Origin: JANOAR01 sp031411235
Lineage (GTDB): Bacteria > Verrucomicrobiota > Verrucomicrobiia > Verrucomicrobiales > Verrucomicrobiaceae
Reading direction: 5' to 3'
NCBI GenBank assembly: GCA_031411235.1
Contig: JANOAR010000060.1
Location: forward strand, 1-58,553
DNA length: 58,553 bases
The notes under the pieces: model-generated
The model's database searches: none
The model's input: only the letters and a program-made list of their open reading frames with translations
Told to the model about the DNA's origin: nothing
Made by a program: the position numbers and the translations under genes
Shown: positions 1 to 9,000 of the stretch, piece by piece
Position numbering within the stretch: the first letter of the stretch is position 1
Layout of the letters: the number at the start of each line of letters is the position of its first letter

Positions 1-531
1 GGCGGCTTCATCATCGCGCAGGTGCTCCAGCAACTCAGCAAGCGCAAGAAGCGCCAGGCTTCGCAGATCATCGCCATGAACGCGGTGCAGGAGGAGATCG
101 GCGGCAATGGCGCGATGATGGCGACGCACCGGCTGATGCCCAGCGTCGCTATCGTGCTAGACGTGACCCACGCCACGGACAGCCCTGGTGCCGACCAGAA
201 AAAACATGGCAAAGTAAAGCTGGGCGGTGGCCCCACGCTGACCCACGGCAGCGCGAACCATCCCAACGTGGTGCAACGCCTCATCGCCGTCGCGGAGAAG
301 GCAGGCATCGAGGTGCAACACGAGTCGTCCAGCCGCTACACGGGCACCGATACGGATGTGATTTTCATTCAGCGCGAAGGCATCCCCAGTGCACTCGTTT
401 CACTGCCGCTGCGCTACATGCACAGCGTGGTGGAGATGTGCGATCTCGCGGACGTGCAGAAGGTCATCGACCTGCTCGTCGCCTTTGCCGAGAGCGTGCA
501 GGCAAAGGATGAGTTCGGCATCAAGCTCTAG
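1..531 (+). CDS. M42-family metallopeptidase, C-terminal part (5' end outside window)
   Basis: The reading frame is open from base 1, so the gene starts upstream of the window; the GTG at 22 is only an internal codon. The visible part carries the M42 signature VQEEIGGNGA (FrvX/PepA glutamyl-aminopeptidase and endoglucanase-M family), in which the Glu pair provides the catalytic base and a metal ligand. It also has TGTDTDVIF and a late Ser-Leu-Pro-x-Arg-Tyr-Met-His stretch ending in His, which in this family supplies the last metal ligand. Family members are cytoplasmic, self-assembling, two-metal aminopeptidases that trim peptides. The N-terminal metal-binding half is not visible, so substrate class cannot be judged. 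No terminator is visible in the 78 bases before the next gene. Confidence 0.88.
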   Translation, partial: GGFIIAQVLQQLSKRKKRQASQIIAMNAVQEEIGGNGAMMATHRLMPSVAIVLDVTHATDSPGADQKKHGKVKLGGGPTLTHGSANHPNVVQRLIAVAEKAGIEVQHESSSRYTGTDTDVIFIQREGIPSALVSLPLRYMHSVVEMCDLADVQKVIDLLVAFAESVQAKDEFGIKL

Positions 532-609
532 CGCACGACTCAGTCTCAGCCCTCTGGCTGCAAAAATTAGCGGCGACAAATGGGCGAAGGCGCTTCAATA
601 CTTGGCCCT

Positions 610-1086
610 ATGCCTAAGCCCGCCCTTCTCTCCCCTGCCCCTGATTTCACCGCGCCTGTGACTGGCGGCCACTATGCTTCTGGAGCTGCGGTGACGCTCA
701 GTGCGCTGCGAGGTCGCCCGGTGGTGCTTTATTTCTACCCAAAGGACGATACACCGGGCTGCACGACGCAGGCTTGTGGCGTGCGCGATGCTTGGGCGGA
801 ACTGAGCGCGGAGGCGCATGTCTTTGGCGTCAGTGTCGATGCGATCAAGAAGCACGATAAATTCATTGCCAAGTTTGAGCTGCCTTTCCCGCTCATCAGC
901 GATGAGGCCAAGACCATCGTCGAGGCCTATGGCGTCTGGGTTGAAAAGAGCATGTATGGCAAAAAATACATGGGCATCGAGCGCAGCACTTTCATCATCG
1001 ACAAGGCTGGCAAAGTGGCCGCAATCCTGGAGAAGGTGCAGCCCGCCGAGCATGTAGCGAAGGTGCTGGCAGCGCTGCGAGGCTAA
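610..1086 (+). CDS. bcp: Peroxiredoxin of the Bcp/PrxQ type (thioredoxin-dependent thiol peroxidase)
   Basis: A protein of about 158 residues with a thioredoxin-like fold, reducing hydrogen peroxide and organic hydroperoxides with thioredoxin as electron donor. The active-site motif PKDDTPGCTTQAC is present: the first Cys is the peroxidatic one and the second, five residues later, is the resolving Cys of the atypical 2-Cys Bcp subgroup. The later conserved FPLISD and ERSTFIID blocks are also present, and length is normal for Bcp. I chose the ATG at 610 because it opens the standard Bcp N-terminus; the in-frame ATG at 580 would add ten residues unlike the family. No signal peptide, so cytoplasmic. 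It runs convergently into the LysM gene with a 20-nt gap. Confidence 0.94.
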   Translation: MPKPALLSPAPDFTAPVTGGHYASGAAVTLSALRGRPVVLYFYPKDDTPGCTTQACGVRDAWAELSAEAHVFGVSVDAIKKHDKFIAKFELPFPLISDEAKTIVEAYGVWVEKSMYGKKYMGIERSTFIIDKAGKVAAILEKVQPAEHVAKVLAALRG

Positions 1087-1106
1087 GGCCAAGGCGGCTT
1101 TGTGGC

Positions 1107-2369
1107 TTACAGCGACTCAGGGCCGGTCGAGGGCACGATGATCTCGCTGCCAGCGGCGGGCAGGGCGTTGTTTTCCATCTTGTTCATGCTGCGAATATCG
1201 GCAGCGCTGGTGCTGAAGGAGCGTGCCACGGTTTCCCAGGTGTCGCCCTGCTCGACACGGTAGGAGATCATGCCGCGAGGCCCTTGCGGAGGGGTGATGC
1301 TGCCGGTGAAGTCGTTATTCGAGGTGTAGGCCACGGTCTCGGGCTGGAGGGTGGCTGATGGTTTGGGGGTGCTCACGTAGCGAGGCGCGGCTTGCTTCTT
1401 GGGCGTGGATTTCTTGCTGGTGTAGATGGGGGCGGCTTTGGTGCTGCGGGTGCTGCGGCCAGGGATGATGAGGCGCTGGTGGAGCTGAATGCTGTCCGCA
1501 TTGCGGATGCCATTGGCGCTCTGGAGGGCGGCGGTGGAAACACCGTAACTGGCGGCGATGACGCTGAGGCTTTCACCGGGCTGCACGATGTGGGTGCCGG
1601 ACTTGATGGGAGCGGGGGGCACGTAGTTGTTGGGAATGGCGGTCTTGCGTTTGATCGGGATGATGAGCGTCTGGCCTTCCAGAACGACGTCGCTGGTCAT
1701 GTGGTTGGCGGCTCTGATCTGCGTGGGTGTGGTGCCGTATTTGTCGGAGATGCGCCATAGTGTGTCGCTGAAGCGCACGGTGTGGGAGATGTAGCCATCG
1801 TCGTTGGTGGTGCCTTTGCCTGTGCCCAGGCGGCTTTCCAGGGCGGCAAGGCGGCGATCCTGGGTGCGATCATTGCCTTTGAGGTCGGAGATGTCGTTGG
1901 CCATTTGCGCAGCGGCGTTGCTATCCGAGTAGCCATTCGTCACAGGCTGGTAGGCGGTGGTCTTCTTTTTTGTGGGAGCGACGTACGCTGGGGTCTGCAC
2001 GGTTCCTGCGGGGTAGGGATAGGGCGGCCCATAGTTGCTCACATAGGCGGGAGTCTGCTGGATGGGGCGCTGGGCATAGGCTGGTGGCGAGGTGTAACGT
2101 GGCCGAGGCGTGGTCGCCTGGGGCTGGGGGGCATAGTACTGGGGCTGGCTACCGAGGCCGCTGCCTGCGGCGGGGGCTCTTTGTTGCTGGTAGGCAATGT
2201 TGTTGCGCGGCGGCGTCGCGGGACTGCCTGCAAAGGGGCCTTGGACGGCGTAGCCATTCTGGGCCAAGACAAAGCTGGGAAGCCCCACCCAACTCAAGGC
2301 AAGGCCGAGAACGAATCGGGCGGTGGCGGAAGTCTTGGCCGTGTGGGAGAGTGCATCAATGGTCTGCAT
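1107..2369 (-). CDS. Secreted LysM-repeat protein
   Basis: A 420-residue protein with an N-terminal signal sequence (hydrophobic run about 18-35, likely cleavage after VLAQ) followed by a Pro/Tyr/Gln-rich low-complexity segment to about residue 130. It has three LysM domains: about 193-240 (HTVRFSDTLWRISDKYG), 257-302 (HIVQPGESLSVIAASYG) and 367-415 (YRVEQGDTWETVARSF). LysM domains bind N-acetylglucosamine in peptidoglycan, so the protein is probably cell-wall-associated in the periplasm. No catalytic domain is visible: there is no NlpC/P60 or M23 domain, so a structural or scaffolding role is more likely than hydrolysis. A short predicted coiled-coil-like stretch near 155-180 (MANDISDLKGNDRTQDRRLA) precedes the first LysM. 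It stands alone, divergent from the FHA-ABC gene. Confidence 0.88.
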   Translation of the reverse strand: MQTIDALSHTAKTSATARFVLGLALSWVGLPSFVLAQNGYAVQGPFAGSPATPPRNNIAYQQQRAPAAGSGLGSQPQYYAPQPQATTPRPRYTSPPAYAQRPIQQTPAYVSNYGPPYPYPAGTVQTPAYVAPTKKKTTAYQPVTNGYSDSNAAAQMANDISDLKGNDRTQDRRLAALESRLGTGKGTTNDDGYISHTVRFSDTLWRISDKYGTTPTQIRAANHMTSDVVLEGQTLIIPIKRKTAIPNNYVPPAPIKSGTHIVQPGESLSVIAASYGVSTAALQSANGIRNADSIQLHQRLIIPGRSTRSTKAAPIYTSKKSTPKKQAAPRYVSTPKPSATLQPETVAYTSNNDFTGSITPPQGPRGMISYRVEQGDTWETVARSFSTSAADIRSMNKMENNALPAAGSEIIVPSTGPESL

Positions 2370-2464
2370 GACAGTATTTCTAGCAAATCCTGATTATTAT
2401 GCAAATTTAAAATCACAGTGGTAATGAAAATTATGAATTTAGCAGTTTGTTAATTTTGCCACCA

Positions 2465-2568
2465 CCTGCGTACGCCGCGTTTTCTCGCTCATCTTGCGCC
2501 ATAGGGGGCAATCCTTGACTCATCGTAGTCCCTGCGTACGCCGCGTTTTCTCGCTCATCTTGCGCCAT
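2465..2568. repeat. Direct repeat: two identical 38-nt copies spaced 66 nt start to start
   Basis: Bases 2465-2502 and 2531-2568 are identical over 38 nt (cctgcgtacgccgcg... to ...cttgcgccat), separated by 28 nt. The 66-nt period is a multiple of three. On the minus strand the whole block is open from ATG at 2568 to a TAA ending at 2431, giving a 45-residue peptide in which MAQDERENAAYAG occurs twice. Whether that peptide is made is unknown; the element looks more like a dispersed intergenic repeat than a gene. It lies in the AT-richer 266-nt gap between the divergent LysM and FHA-ABC genes, so it could sit in either promoter region. Confidence 0.9.
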
Positions 2569-2635
2569 GTTGGCAGGTTTTTGATACGAGAAATTTCTCG
2601 CCGCCACTTGATAAAGCCGCTAACACAGATGCCCT

Positions 2636-5600
2636 ATGCAAGGTTTCCTCACATTCGCTGACGCCGCCGATGTCCATCTCCTCCAACTGCCGCGCGAGCG
2701 CTTTACCTTTGGCAAAGACGAGTCACTCGACCTCGCGGTGAACTTGCCTGGGCTGCCGAGCTACTGCGGTTCGCTAACGTGGGATGACGGCCAGGGCACC
2801 TGGATGCTGGAGACCGACGCGGCGGCGCGGGCGCAAGTCGTCCTGGATGGCTCGCCTGTGCGCCAGGGCAGTGTGCCGCTGCACGACGGGGCGATGCTGG
2901 TGCTGGGGCATTTCACGATGCGCTTCGACCTGCTGCCCGAGCTGCCCGTCGCGAATGGCAAGCAGGTGCGCGAGCTGACCCTGGAAGGGCAAACCATCCG
3001 CGTGGGGCGCGGCAATGATGAGGGCGACGCAACCAAGCTGGCGCTAGACCCTGAGGACGGCGCGGCATCGCGGTTGCAGGCGGTGATTGAAAAAAAGGGC
3101 GATGCCTGGGTCATCACCGACCACGGCTCGGTGGGCACAGAACTCAATGGACGGCTCTTCACCAGCGAGCGACTGGTCATCGGCGACCGCTTCCGCGTGG
3201 GGCATTATCAGTTCGAGTTCACGGGCAATGGCCTGCGCCGCCTGACAACCACGAGCGGTGGCCGCGTCACGGCGGTAAAGCTGACGCGCGTGGTGCCGGA
3301 GAAAAAGGATGGCAAATGGCAGGAGAAGCCCATCCTCCGCAACGTCAGCATGGACGTGCCGAGTGGTAGCTTCATCGGCATCCTCGGGCGCTCGGGCCAG
3401 GGCAAGAGCACCATGATGACGGCGCTGTGCGGCCTAGCACCCGCGACCTCAGGCACCATTCTTTTCGATGGGGTGAAGCAGGAACTCAACGCTCGCCCCG
3501 GCACGGGTGGGCACCGCATCGGTTTCGTGCCGCAGGATGACATCGTGCATACCGACTTGTCGGTGCGCCAAGCGATCACCTTCAGCGCACGGTTGCGATT
3601 GCCAGGAAATCCACCGCAGCAGGAAATCGACACGCTGGTGCAAGCCATCGCGGATCGGCTATCGCTGACGCCGCACTTGCATAAGCGCGTGAGCAAGCTC
3701 TCGGGCGGCCAGCGCAAACGCGTGAGCATCGCCACGGAGCTGCTATCGCGCCCAGCGATCCTGTTTCTCGATGAGCCGTCTTCAGGCCTCGATCCCGCCA
3801 CAGAGTATCATTTGATGAAGCTGCTGCGCGATCTCGCAGGCACGGACTGCACCGTGCTCTGCACCACGCACGTCCTGGGCCGCGCCTACCTGTTCGACCG
3901 GATTTGTTTCGTCGATGATGCTCGGCTGGTGTACTACGGCCAGTCGGCGGACGCGCTGCACTTTTTCAAAAAGGACTCCCTCGATGAGGTCTATCTGGAG
4001 TTGGACAGAGCCGCCACCGACGCAGGTGCGAGGCAACCCAGCGAATGGGAAACGGAATACGCGGCCTGGCCCACTCGCCCCCAGCCCGAGCCCTCCGTGC
4101 CCGTGGTTCACGATCAAGGCGCGGCCCCGCCAGCCAGTGGCGCGACCTGGCGGCGCACGCTCGGCACGCTGCTGCACCGTCAGTGGAGCATCCTCATCGC
4201 CGACCCGCTGAACCTCGCCTTCCTACTCGCCCAGGCGGTGGCCATCGCAGCGCTGATCGGCTGGGTGGCACCATCAGACGGGCTGCGGCGGTTTTTAAGC
4301 GTGGTCGCGGTGCTGTGGTTTGGCTGTAGCAATGCCGCACAACAGATCGTCGGCGAGCTGCCCATCTTCCGCCGCGAGCGCGTGTGCGGCCTCGGTTTAC
4401 ATACCTACATCCAGAGCAAGGTGCTCTTCATCTGCCTGCTCACCTGCCTCCAGGCGATGGCGCTGTTTGTTCTCGTCACGGCGGTGGGGAATAAGGCCCA
4501 TGCGAATGGCTTTAATGAGGACGTCATACGCCATGATGAGCGACTCCAAGGCGAGGATGATGGCAGTGAGGAAGAGAAAGCCGCTGCCGCAGCAGGCAAG
4601 TCCACCAGCCAAGAAATCAAGCTTGAAGCTTCCCAAGGGCTGGGACGGATAGAACTGCTGCGTTTGTTCAAGCTGACTCCCAAGGATGCCGATACCATCT
4701 TGCAACGGTTCGCTGTTGGGCCAGCTAAAAAAAGCGACACGGGGGAAACCCAGTTGGATGCGAATGGCAAGCCGTTACAGATCATTGATGAACTGGCCGT
4801 TGTCGGCGGCACCCGTTACCTCGCGCGGTACTATGATGATCGGCTCATGCTGAAAAGCGCCGAGGCACGATCGGCTGTGATCGAGCGCCTGACGCCCGAC
4901 TACGTGGCCACACTGAAGCAACAGAACTTGATGCCGCTGACACAGGAAGAAATCGAAGCGGCCAAGGTGCGCCCAAGCAAGCTCTATGTGAACGTCATGC
5001 TGCGACTCATCGACTGGTTCAACTTGAGTGAGAATCTATCGGGCTCGAAGTCGCGTGCGCTGAAGAAAGACGTCATCACCAACTCCATGGCCTATCGCCC
5101 TGCCGAACCACTGAGCCGCGTGGTGATACTGCCCATCATGCTAAAAATGGCAGCGCTCATCGGGGCAGCGCTAGTCGGTGTGTCGTTGGGGTTGATGATC
5201 TCCGCACTCGTCCGCAGCGCCACCCAGGCGGTAATGTGGGTGCCACTCATTCTCATCCCCCAAATCCTCCTGGGCGGCTTTGTTATCGTCCTCCCCGAGA
5301 TGAGCCCCTCCGTGCGCCAGCTAAGCAAGTACATACCCAGTGCCGCAGCGCAACGCATCACCGAGACGGCAGCGATATTTGGCCAGTCCATTCCTACAAT
5401 GTCGAACCGCACGCGGATCCCCAACTTCCTGAAACTCGATAACAAGGAAGTCGTGGAGTGGGTAGAAAATGGGGTGAATTGCAGGGAGGACGAGTATGAG
5501 CGGCCAGCGCCTTCCAACACCGCCTTTCAGAACCTCGTGGTGGATGTTAAAATGGTGGGCCAACGCCACATCGACACCAACAAGGACGCGACTGTCGAAA

Positions 5601-5743
5601 GCCGCCGTGATGTCTTCTACACCAAGGGCGAGGTCTTCACCGACCTCAGCCCCGTGCGCAGCGCCTCGGCCATCTTGCTGGCCTGGGTGTTAATTTGTTA
5701 CGCGGCAACATGGCGTGGGCTCTACACCAAAAAGGCCCTGTGA
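2636..5743 (+). CDS. FHA-domain ABC exporter (ATPase and membrane domain in one chain, ABCG/Rv1747-like)
   Basis: A 1035-residue protein. Two FHA-type domains come first (about 15-105, degenerate; and about 118-200, with the RVGRGND, SRLQA and ELNG landmarks). An ABC ATPase follows: Walker A GRSGQGKST at 251-259, signature LSGGQRKRVS near 354, Walker B AILFLDEPSSGLD near 374, and a switch His in CTTHVLG near 411. An ABC2-type membrane domain follows, with helices in about 520-620, 825-918 and a last one near 1008-1027. The order matches Mycobacterium Rv1747, whose FHA domains bind phosphothreonine and are governed by a Ser/Thr kinase. Unusual are a charged soluble insertion of about 200 residues (620-820), with an acidic GEDDGSEEEKAAAAAGK stretch, and a second soluble loop before the last helix. 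Substrate unknown; export of lipid or polysaccharide is a guess from the ABCG fold. Convergent with dprA, 23-nt gap. Confidence 0.9.
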   Translation: MQGFLTFADAADVHLLQLPRERFTFGKDESLDLAVNLPGLPSYCGSLTWDDGQGTWMLETDAAARAQVVLDGSPVRQGSVPLHDGAMLVLGHFTMRFDLLPELPVANGKQVRELTLEGQTIRVGRGNDEGDATKLALDPEDGAASRLQAVIEKKGDAWVITDHGSVGTELNGRLFTSERLVIGDRFRVGHYQFEFTGNGLRRLTTTSGGRVTAVKLTRVVPEKKDGKWQEKPILRNVSMDVPSGSFIGILGRSGQGKSTMMTALCGLAPATSGTILFDGVKQELNARPGTGGHRIGFVPQDDIVHTDLSVRQAITFSARLRLPGNPPQQEIDTLVQAIADRLSLTPHLHKRVSKLSGGQRKRVSIATELLSRPAILFLDEPSSGLDPATEYHLMKLLRDLAGTDCTVLCTTHVLGRAYLFDRICFVDDARLVYYGQSADALHFFKKDSLDEVYLELDRAATDAGARQPSEWETEYAAWPTRPQPEPSVPVVHDQGAAPPASGATWRRTLGTLLHRQWSILIADPLNLAFLLAQAVAIAALIGWVAPSDGLRRFLSVVAVLWFGCSNAAQQIVGELPIFRRERVCGLGLHTYIQSKVLFICLLTCLQAMALFVLVTAVGNKAHANGFNEDVIRHDERLQGEDDGSEEEKAAAAAGKSTSQEIKLEASQGLGRIELLRLFKLTPKDADTILQRFAVGPAKKSDTGETQLDANGKPLQIIDELAVVGGTRYLARYYDDRLMLKSAEARSAVIERLTPDYVATLKQQNLMPLTQEEIEAAKVRPSKLYVNVMLRLIDWFNLSENLSGSKSRALKKDVITNSMAYRPAEPLSRVVILPIMLKMAALIGAALVGVSLGLMISALVRSATQAVMWVPLILIPQILLGGFVIVLPEMSPSVRQLSKYIPSAAAQRITETAAIFGQSIPTMSNRTRIPNFLKLDNKEVVEWVENGVNCREDEYERPAPSNTAFQNLVVDVKMVGQRHIDTNKDATVESRRDVFYTKGEVFTDLSPVRSASAILLAWVLICYAATWRGLYTKKAL

Positions 5744-5766
5744 GATGTGCCCATGGCGCACGGCAC

Positions 5767-6873
5767 TCACCCCAAAATCATCCGCACATACCGCTGCCCT
5801 GGCATCTGCCGGACGAGGCGTTTCATCTCTAACCGCAGAAGGGTGGGGGAGACGACATGGCCTGCAAGGCCGCAGCGGGCAGTGATTTCGTCGATGTGGA
5901 CTTCATCGCTGCCGAGGGAGCGGAAGACGGTGTCTTCGTCGGGGCTGAGAGTGATGGTGGGCAGGGCTTCATCGACCTGCGGGGCACGCAGCGCAGTGGG
6001 GAAGAGCACCATCAAGTCATCGAGAATATCGCTGCCATCCATGATGAGTTTGGCCCCTTGCTGGATGAGGCGGTTGCAACCGGCGGAGGTAGGGCGATCG
6101 ACGTTGCCGGGCAGAGCGTAGATGGTGCGCCCCATGTCGGCGGCTTGCTGGGCGGTGATCAGCGAGCCGCTGCGCGTGGGGGCTTCCACAACCAGTACAC
6201 CACTGCACCAGCCCGCGACAATGCGATTGCGCAGGGGGAAGGATTGCTTGTCGGGCGGGTAGTCCACGGGGAACTCGGTGACGACGGCTCCTTGCTTCGC
6301 GATACGCTCGGCGAGGCCCATGTTTTCGGGTGGGTAGAGCTTGCCGATACCCGAGCCGATGACGGCGACGGTGCGGCCTTTAGAGGCGAGGGCTCCCTCG
6401 TGTGCGGCGGTGTCGATACCGCGCGCGAGCCCACTGACGACGGTGTAGCCGGAGTAGGCGATCTGGAAGCCGATCTTCTTCGCCATGCCGAGCCCATAGA
6501 CTGTGGCTTGTCGCGAGCCGACGATGCCGATGGCGTTGCGGTCGCGTGGCAAGAGCTGACCCCAGACGTAAAGGACAATGGGCGGCTGGTGCTCGTGCTT
6601 GAGCAGGGCAGGATACTCGTCGTCTTCCTGAGTGAGGATGGTGAGATCGAGTTCGTCGATGCGGCGCAGTTCGCGGCTGAGATCAATCGTGCTCTCCCAC
6701 TTCGCGATGCTGCTGGCGAGGTCATTGCCAAAGCCCTCAATCTGCAAGATGTCACTCGCCTTCGCCTTCAAGATGGCCTCGGGTGTGCCGAAGACTTCGA
6801 GCAGCTTTCGCACGCGCACCGGGCCGATTTTGGGCAGCAGGTTGAGCGCGATGTAGGCCTCGGTGCGGTTCAT
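5767..6873 (-). CDS. dprA: DNA-processing protein DprA
   Basis: A 368-residue cytoplasmic protein that binds incoming single-stranded DNA and loads RecA during natural transformation. The N-terminal helix-hairpin-helix region (1-70, LLPKIGPVRVRKLLEVFG) is followed by the extended Rossmann fold with IVGSRQATVYG, SGLARGIDTAAHEGAL, FPLRNRIVAG, SGSLITA and ALPGNVDRPTSAGCNRLI, all DprA hallmarks. The C-terminal part (about 300-368) fits the winged-helix DML1-like domain. Length is typical. It starts 9 nt after the aroB stop, the last gene of the miaA-aroB-dprA row, so it is likely co-transcribed. No other competence gene is in view. Confidence 0.96.
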   Translation of the reverse strand: MNRTEAYIALNLLPKIGPVRVRKLLEVFGTPEAILKAKASDILQIEGFGNDLASSIAKWESTIDLSRELRRIDELDLTILTQEDDEYPALLKHEHQPPIVLYVWGQLLPRDRNAIGIVGSRQATVYGLGMAKKIGFQIAYSGYTVVSGLARGIDTAAHEGALASKGRTVAVIGSGIGKLYPPENMGLAERIAKQGAVVTEFPVDYPPDKQSFPLRNRIVAGWCSGVLVVEAPTRSGSLITAQQAADMGRTIYALPGNVDRPTSAGCNRLIQQGAKLIMDGSDILDDLMVLFPTALRAPQVDEALPTITLSPDEDTVFRSLGSDEVHIDEITARCGLAGHVVSPTLLRLEMKRLVRQMPGQRYVRMILG

Positions 6874-6882
6874 TCTGCTGCT

Positions 6883-7980
6883 CTACTTCCTCAGCTCTTC
6901 CAGTGCCTGCTTCAGGTGTCCTTCGATGACGTCGGTGCTCACGTAGGCTTCACCGAGTTTTTTGAGGAGGATGAAGCGCATCTGGCCTTGCTCGAATTTT
7001 TTGTCCATGCGGACGCGGCGTAGCACTTCCTCTTCGCTCATGTTTTCGGGGAGCTTCATCGGCAGGCTGAAGGCGGTGAGCGCGTTGCGCACGCGCTCCA
7101 GCTCGGCGCTGGTGAGGTCGGAGATTTTGGAGGAGAGCCACACGGCGGCATTCAAGCCGATGGAGATGGCCTCGCCATGCAGCAGGGTGCCGTAGCCTGC
7201 GGCGGCCTCGACGGCGTGGCCGAGGGTGTGGCCGAGGTTCAGGATGGCGCGCTTGCCCGTGGTTTCGAATTCATCGCTCTCGACCACGCTGGCCTTGATG
7301 GCGATGTTGCGACGAATGAGGCTGGGCAGGTCGCCCTTGCCCTGCGCGACGGCTTCGATGGCGTCGAACATGGTGATGTCCTTGATCGCGGCGTGTTTGA
7401 TGACTTCGGCGAAGCCTTCATTCCACTCGCGCTTGGGCAGGGAGTCGAGCGTGTCCACATCGGCGATGACGTGGGCGGGCTGATGGAAGGCCCCGACCAT
7501 GTTTTTGGCGTCGGGGAGGTTGATGCCGGTCTTGCCGCCGACCGAGCTGTCCACTTGCGCGAGCACGGTGGTGGGCACCTGCACGTAGGGGATGCCGCGC
7601 TGATACGAGGCGGCGGCGAAGCCTGCGAGGTCGCCGATGACACCACCGCCGAGGGCGACGGCGAAGCTCTTCCTATCGAGCCCGGCTTTGGCCATTTCTG
7701 AGCAGATGGACTCTAGCCATGTGACCGACTTCGAGGACTCCCCGGCTGGCACGGTGATGAGCGTGGGCTGTTTGCCTGCGGCGCGCAGGCTCTTCATTAC
7801 CTGCTCTCCGTAGAGAGGGCCGACGTTGGAGTCGGTGATGACGGCGACCTTGATGCCAGCCAGCTTCTTGCTGATCTCGGCTCCCATGCCAGCCAGCAAT
7901 TCGCGGCCCACCTGCACGGTGTAACTGCGTGGGCCTAGGTTGACGAAGACGGGGCGGACTGGGGCGGGCGGTAGAGGCAT
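6883..7980 (-). CDS. aroB: 3-dehydroquinate synthase
   Basis: Second step of the shikimate pathway: converts DAHP to 3-dehydroquinate using NAD and a divalent metal, in the cytoplasm. The 365-residue protein shows the nucleotide-binding GGGVIGDLAGFAAASYQRG block, PTTVLAQVDSSVGGKTGIN, and the metal-binding segments EVIKHA, LNLGHTLGHAVEAA and LHGEAISIG. Length and motif order are standard. Its start overlaps the 3' end of miaA by 46 nt; no alternative start lies between the overlap and the conserved VNLGPRSYTV strand, so the overlap appears real and suggests translational coupling. dprA follows 9 nt downstream. Confidence 0.97.
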   Translation of the reverse strand: MPLPPAPVRPVFVNLGPRSYTVQVGRELLAGMGAEISKKLAGIKVAVITDSNVGPLYGEQVMKSLRAAGKQPTLITVPAGESSKSVTWLESICSEMAKAGLDRKSFAVALGGGVIGDLAGFAAASYQRGIPYVQVPTTVLAQVDSSVGGKTGINLPDAKNMVGAFHQPAHVIADVDTLDSLPKREWNEGFAEVIKHAAIKDITMFDAIEAVAQGKGDLPSLIRRNIAIKASVVESDEFETTGKRAILNLGHTLGHAVEAAAGYGTLLHGEAISIGLNAAVWLSSKISDLTSAELERVRNALTAFSLPMKLPENMSEEEVLRRVRMDKKFEQGQMRFILLKKLGEAYVSTDVIEGHLKQALEELRK

Positions 7981-8894
7981 GGAAATATCTCGAGGATGCG
8001 TCGAGCTGCGAAGTCTCGCGTCGAATCAGAAGCTAGGCAAATCGTTTGGAATCCCGTCTCTCGGCGAAACCACGTCGTCTGCCGCTTGGCATAGTGCCGG
8101 GAGTTGAGCTGCATCGTCTCCACCGCAGCCGCCAGCGAGCCCTCGCCTGCGAGGTGGCTGCGTATCTCGCGCACGCCGATGGCCTTGCCCGCGGTATCGG
8201 AAAGTTCAGCGAGCGCGGCGATCTCGGCGGCGAGGCCAGCGCTGGCCATATCGAGCACGCGCTGGTTGATGCGCGAGTAGAGTTCATCGCGCTCTCTTTG
8301 CAGCAGGACCCCCATGAACTCTGGCACTTGGCGCTCGGCCCACGAGCGCCGCAACACCGACTGCGGCTGCCCGCTGAGGATGCAGACTTCCAGCGCACGG
8401 CTCACGTAGCGGTCATTGGCGAGAGCCACGGTTGTCTCGGCCTCGGGGTCGAGCGCCAGCAATCTGGCAATGCGTTCTTCTTTCGATAGAGTCGTTAGCT
8501 CAGCTCGCAGCGCCTCATCCACGGGCGGCAGCGGAGCGAGGCCATGCGTGAGGGCCTTCAGATACAAGCCGCTGCCCCCGACAATAATAGGCCAGTGGCC
8601 ACGCGAAAGCACATCGGCGATAGCTTCGAGAGCTAGATCGCGAAAGCGCTGGGCATCGCAGCTCTCGCTCACGGGCAGCACGCCGAGCAGATGATGCGGC
8701 ACGCCGCGCTGTTCCTCCGCCGTTGGCTTGGCGGTGCAGATGTCCATGCCCTCGTAGAGTTGAAAGGCATCGGCATTGATGATTTCGCCGTTGATTTGCA
8801 ACGCCAACTCGACCGCCACCGCAGACTTCCCCGAGGCTGTGGGGCCAGCGATGATGAGGCAGGGCGGAAGCGAATGGTGATGGGTCGAATGCAT
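7935..8894 (-). CDS. miaA: tRNA dimethylallyltransferase
   Basis: A 319-residue enzyme adding a dimethylallyl group to N6 of adenosine-37 in tRNAs reading codons that start with U. The P-loop GPTASGKS near residues 17-24 opens the protein, followed by the substrate block NADAFQLYEGMDICTAKPT (most family members have DSRQ/DSALxY here), HHLLGV, and VGGSGLYLKALTHGL. The C-terminal helical half contains the RQTTWFRRE segment that ends the conserved core. A short Ser/Pro-rich tail lies in the 46-nt overlap with aroB and could be dispensable. First gene of the miaA-aroB-dprA group. Confidence 0.96.
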   Translation of the reverse strand: MHSTHHHSLPPCLIIAGPTASGKSAVAVELALQINGEIINADAFQLYEGMDICTAKPTAEEQRGVPHHLLGVLPVSESCDAQRFRDLALEAIADVLSRGHWPIIVGGSGLYLKALTHGLAPLPPVDEALRAELTTLSKEERIARLLALDPEAETTVALANDRYVSRALEVCILSGQPQSVLRRSWAERQVPEFMGVLLQRERDELYSRINQRVLDMASAGLAAEIAALAELSDTAGKAIGVREIRSHLAGEGSLAAAVETMQLNSRHYAKRQTTWFRRETGFQTICLASDSTRDFAARRILEIFPCLYRPPQSAPSSST

Positions 8895-9000
8895 AGTGGA
8901 AGGCGTGGGGCGAGGCGCTCCATGAACTCAGCAGCAACCACGGATGAACACGGTTTTGCACGAATCATGAATGCCTCTTGAACGCATATTCTCATCTTCC

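Noticed and set aside
5857..7023. A 388-codon plus-strand frame opposite dprA and aroB
   Set aside because: Its product has no recognisable domain, while dprA and aroB on the other strand are complete and well conserved.
8937..8975. accacggatgaacacggtttt, resembling a short repeat common in intergenic regions
   Set aside because: Only one degenerate copy is visible here, so it cannot be called a repeat from this window.
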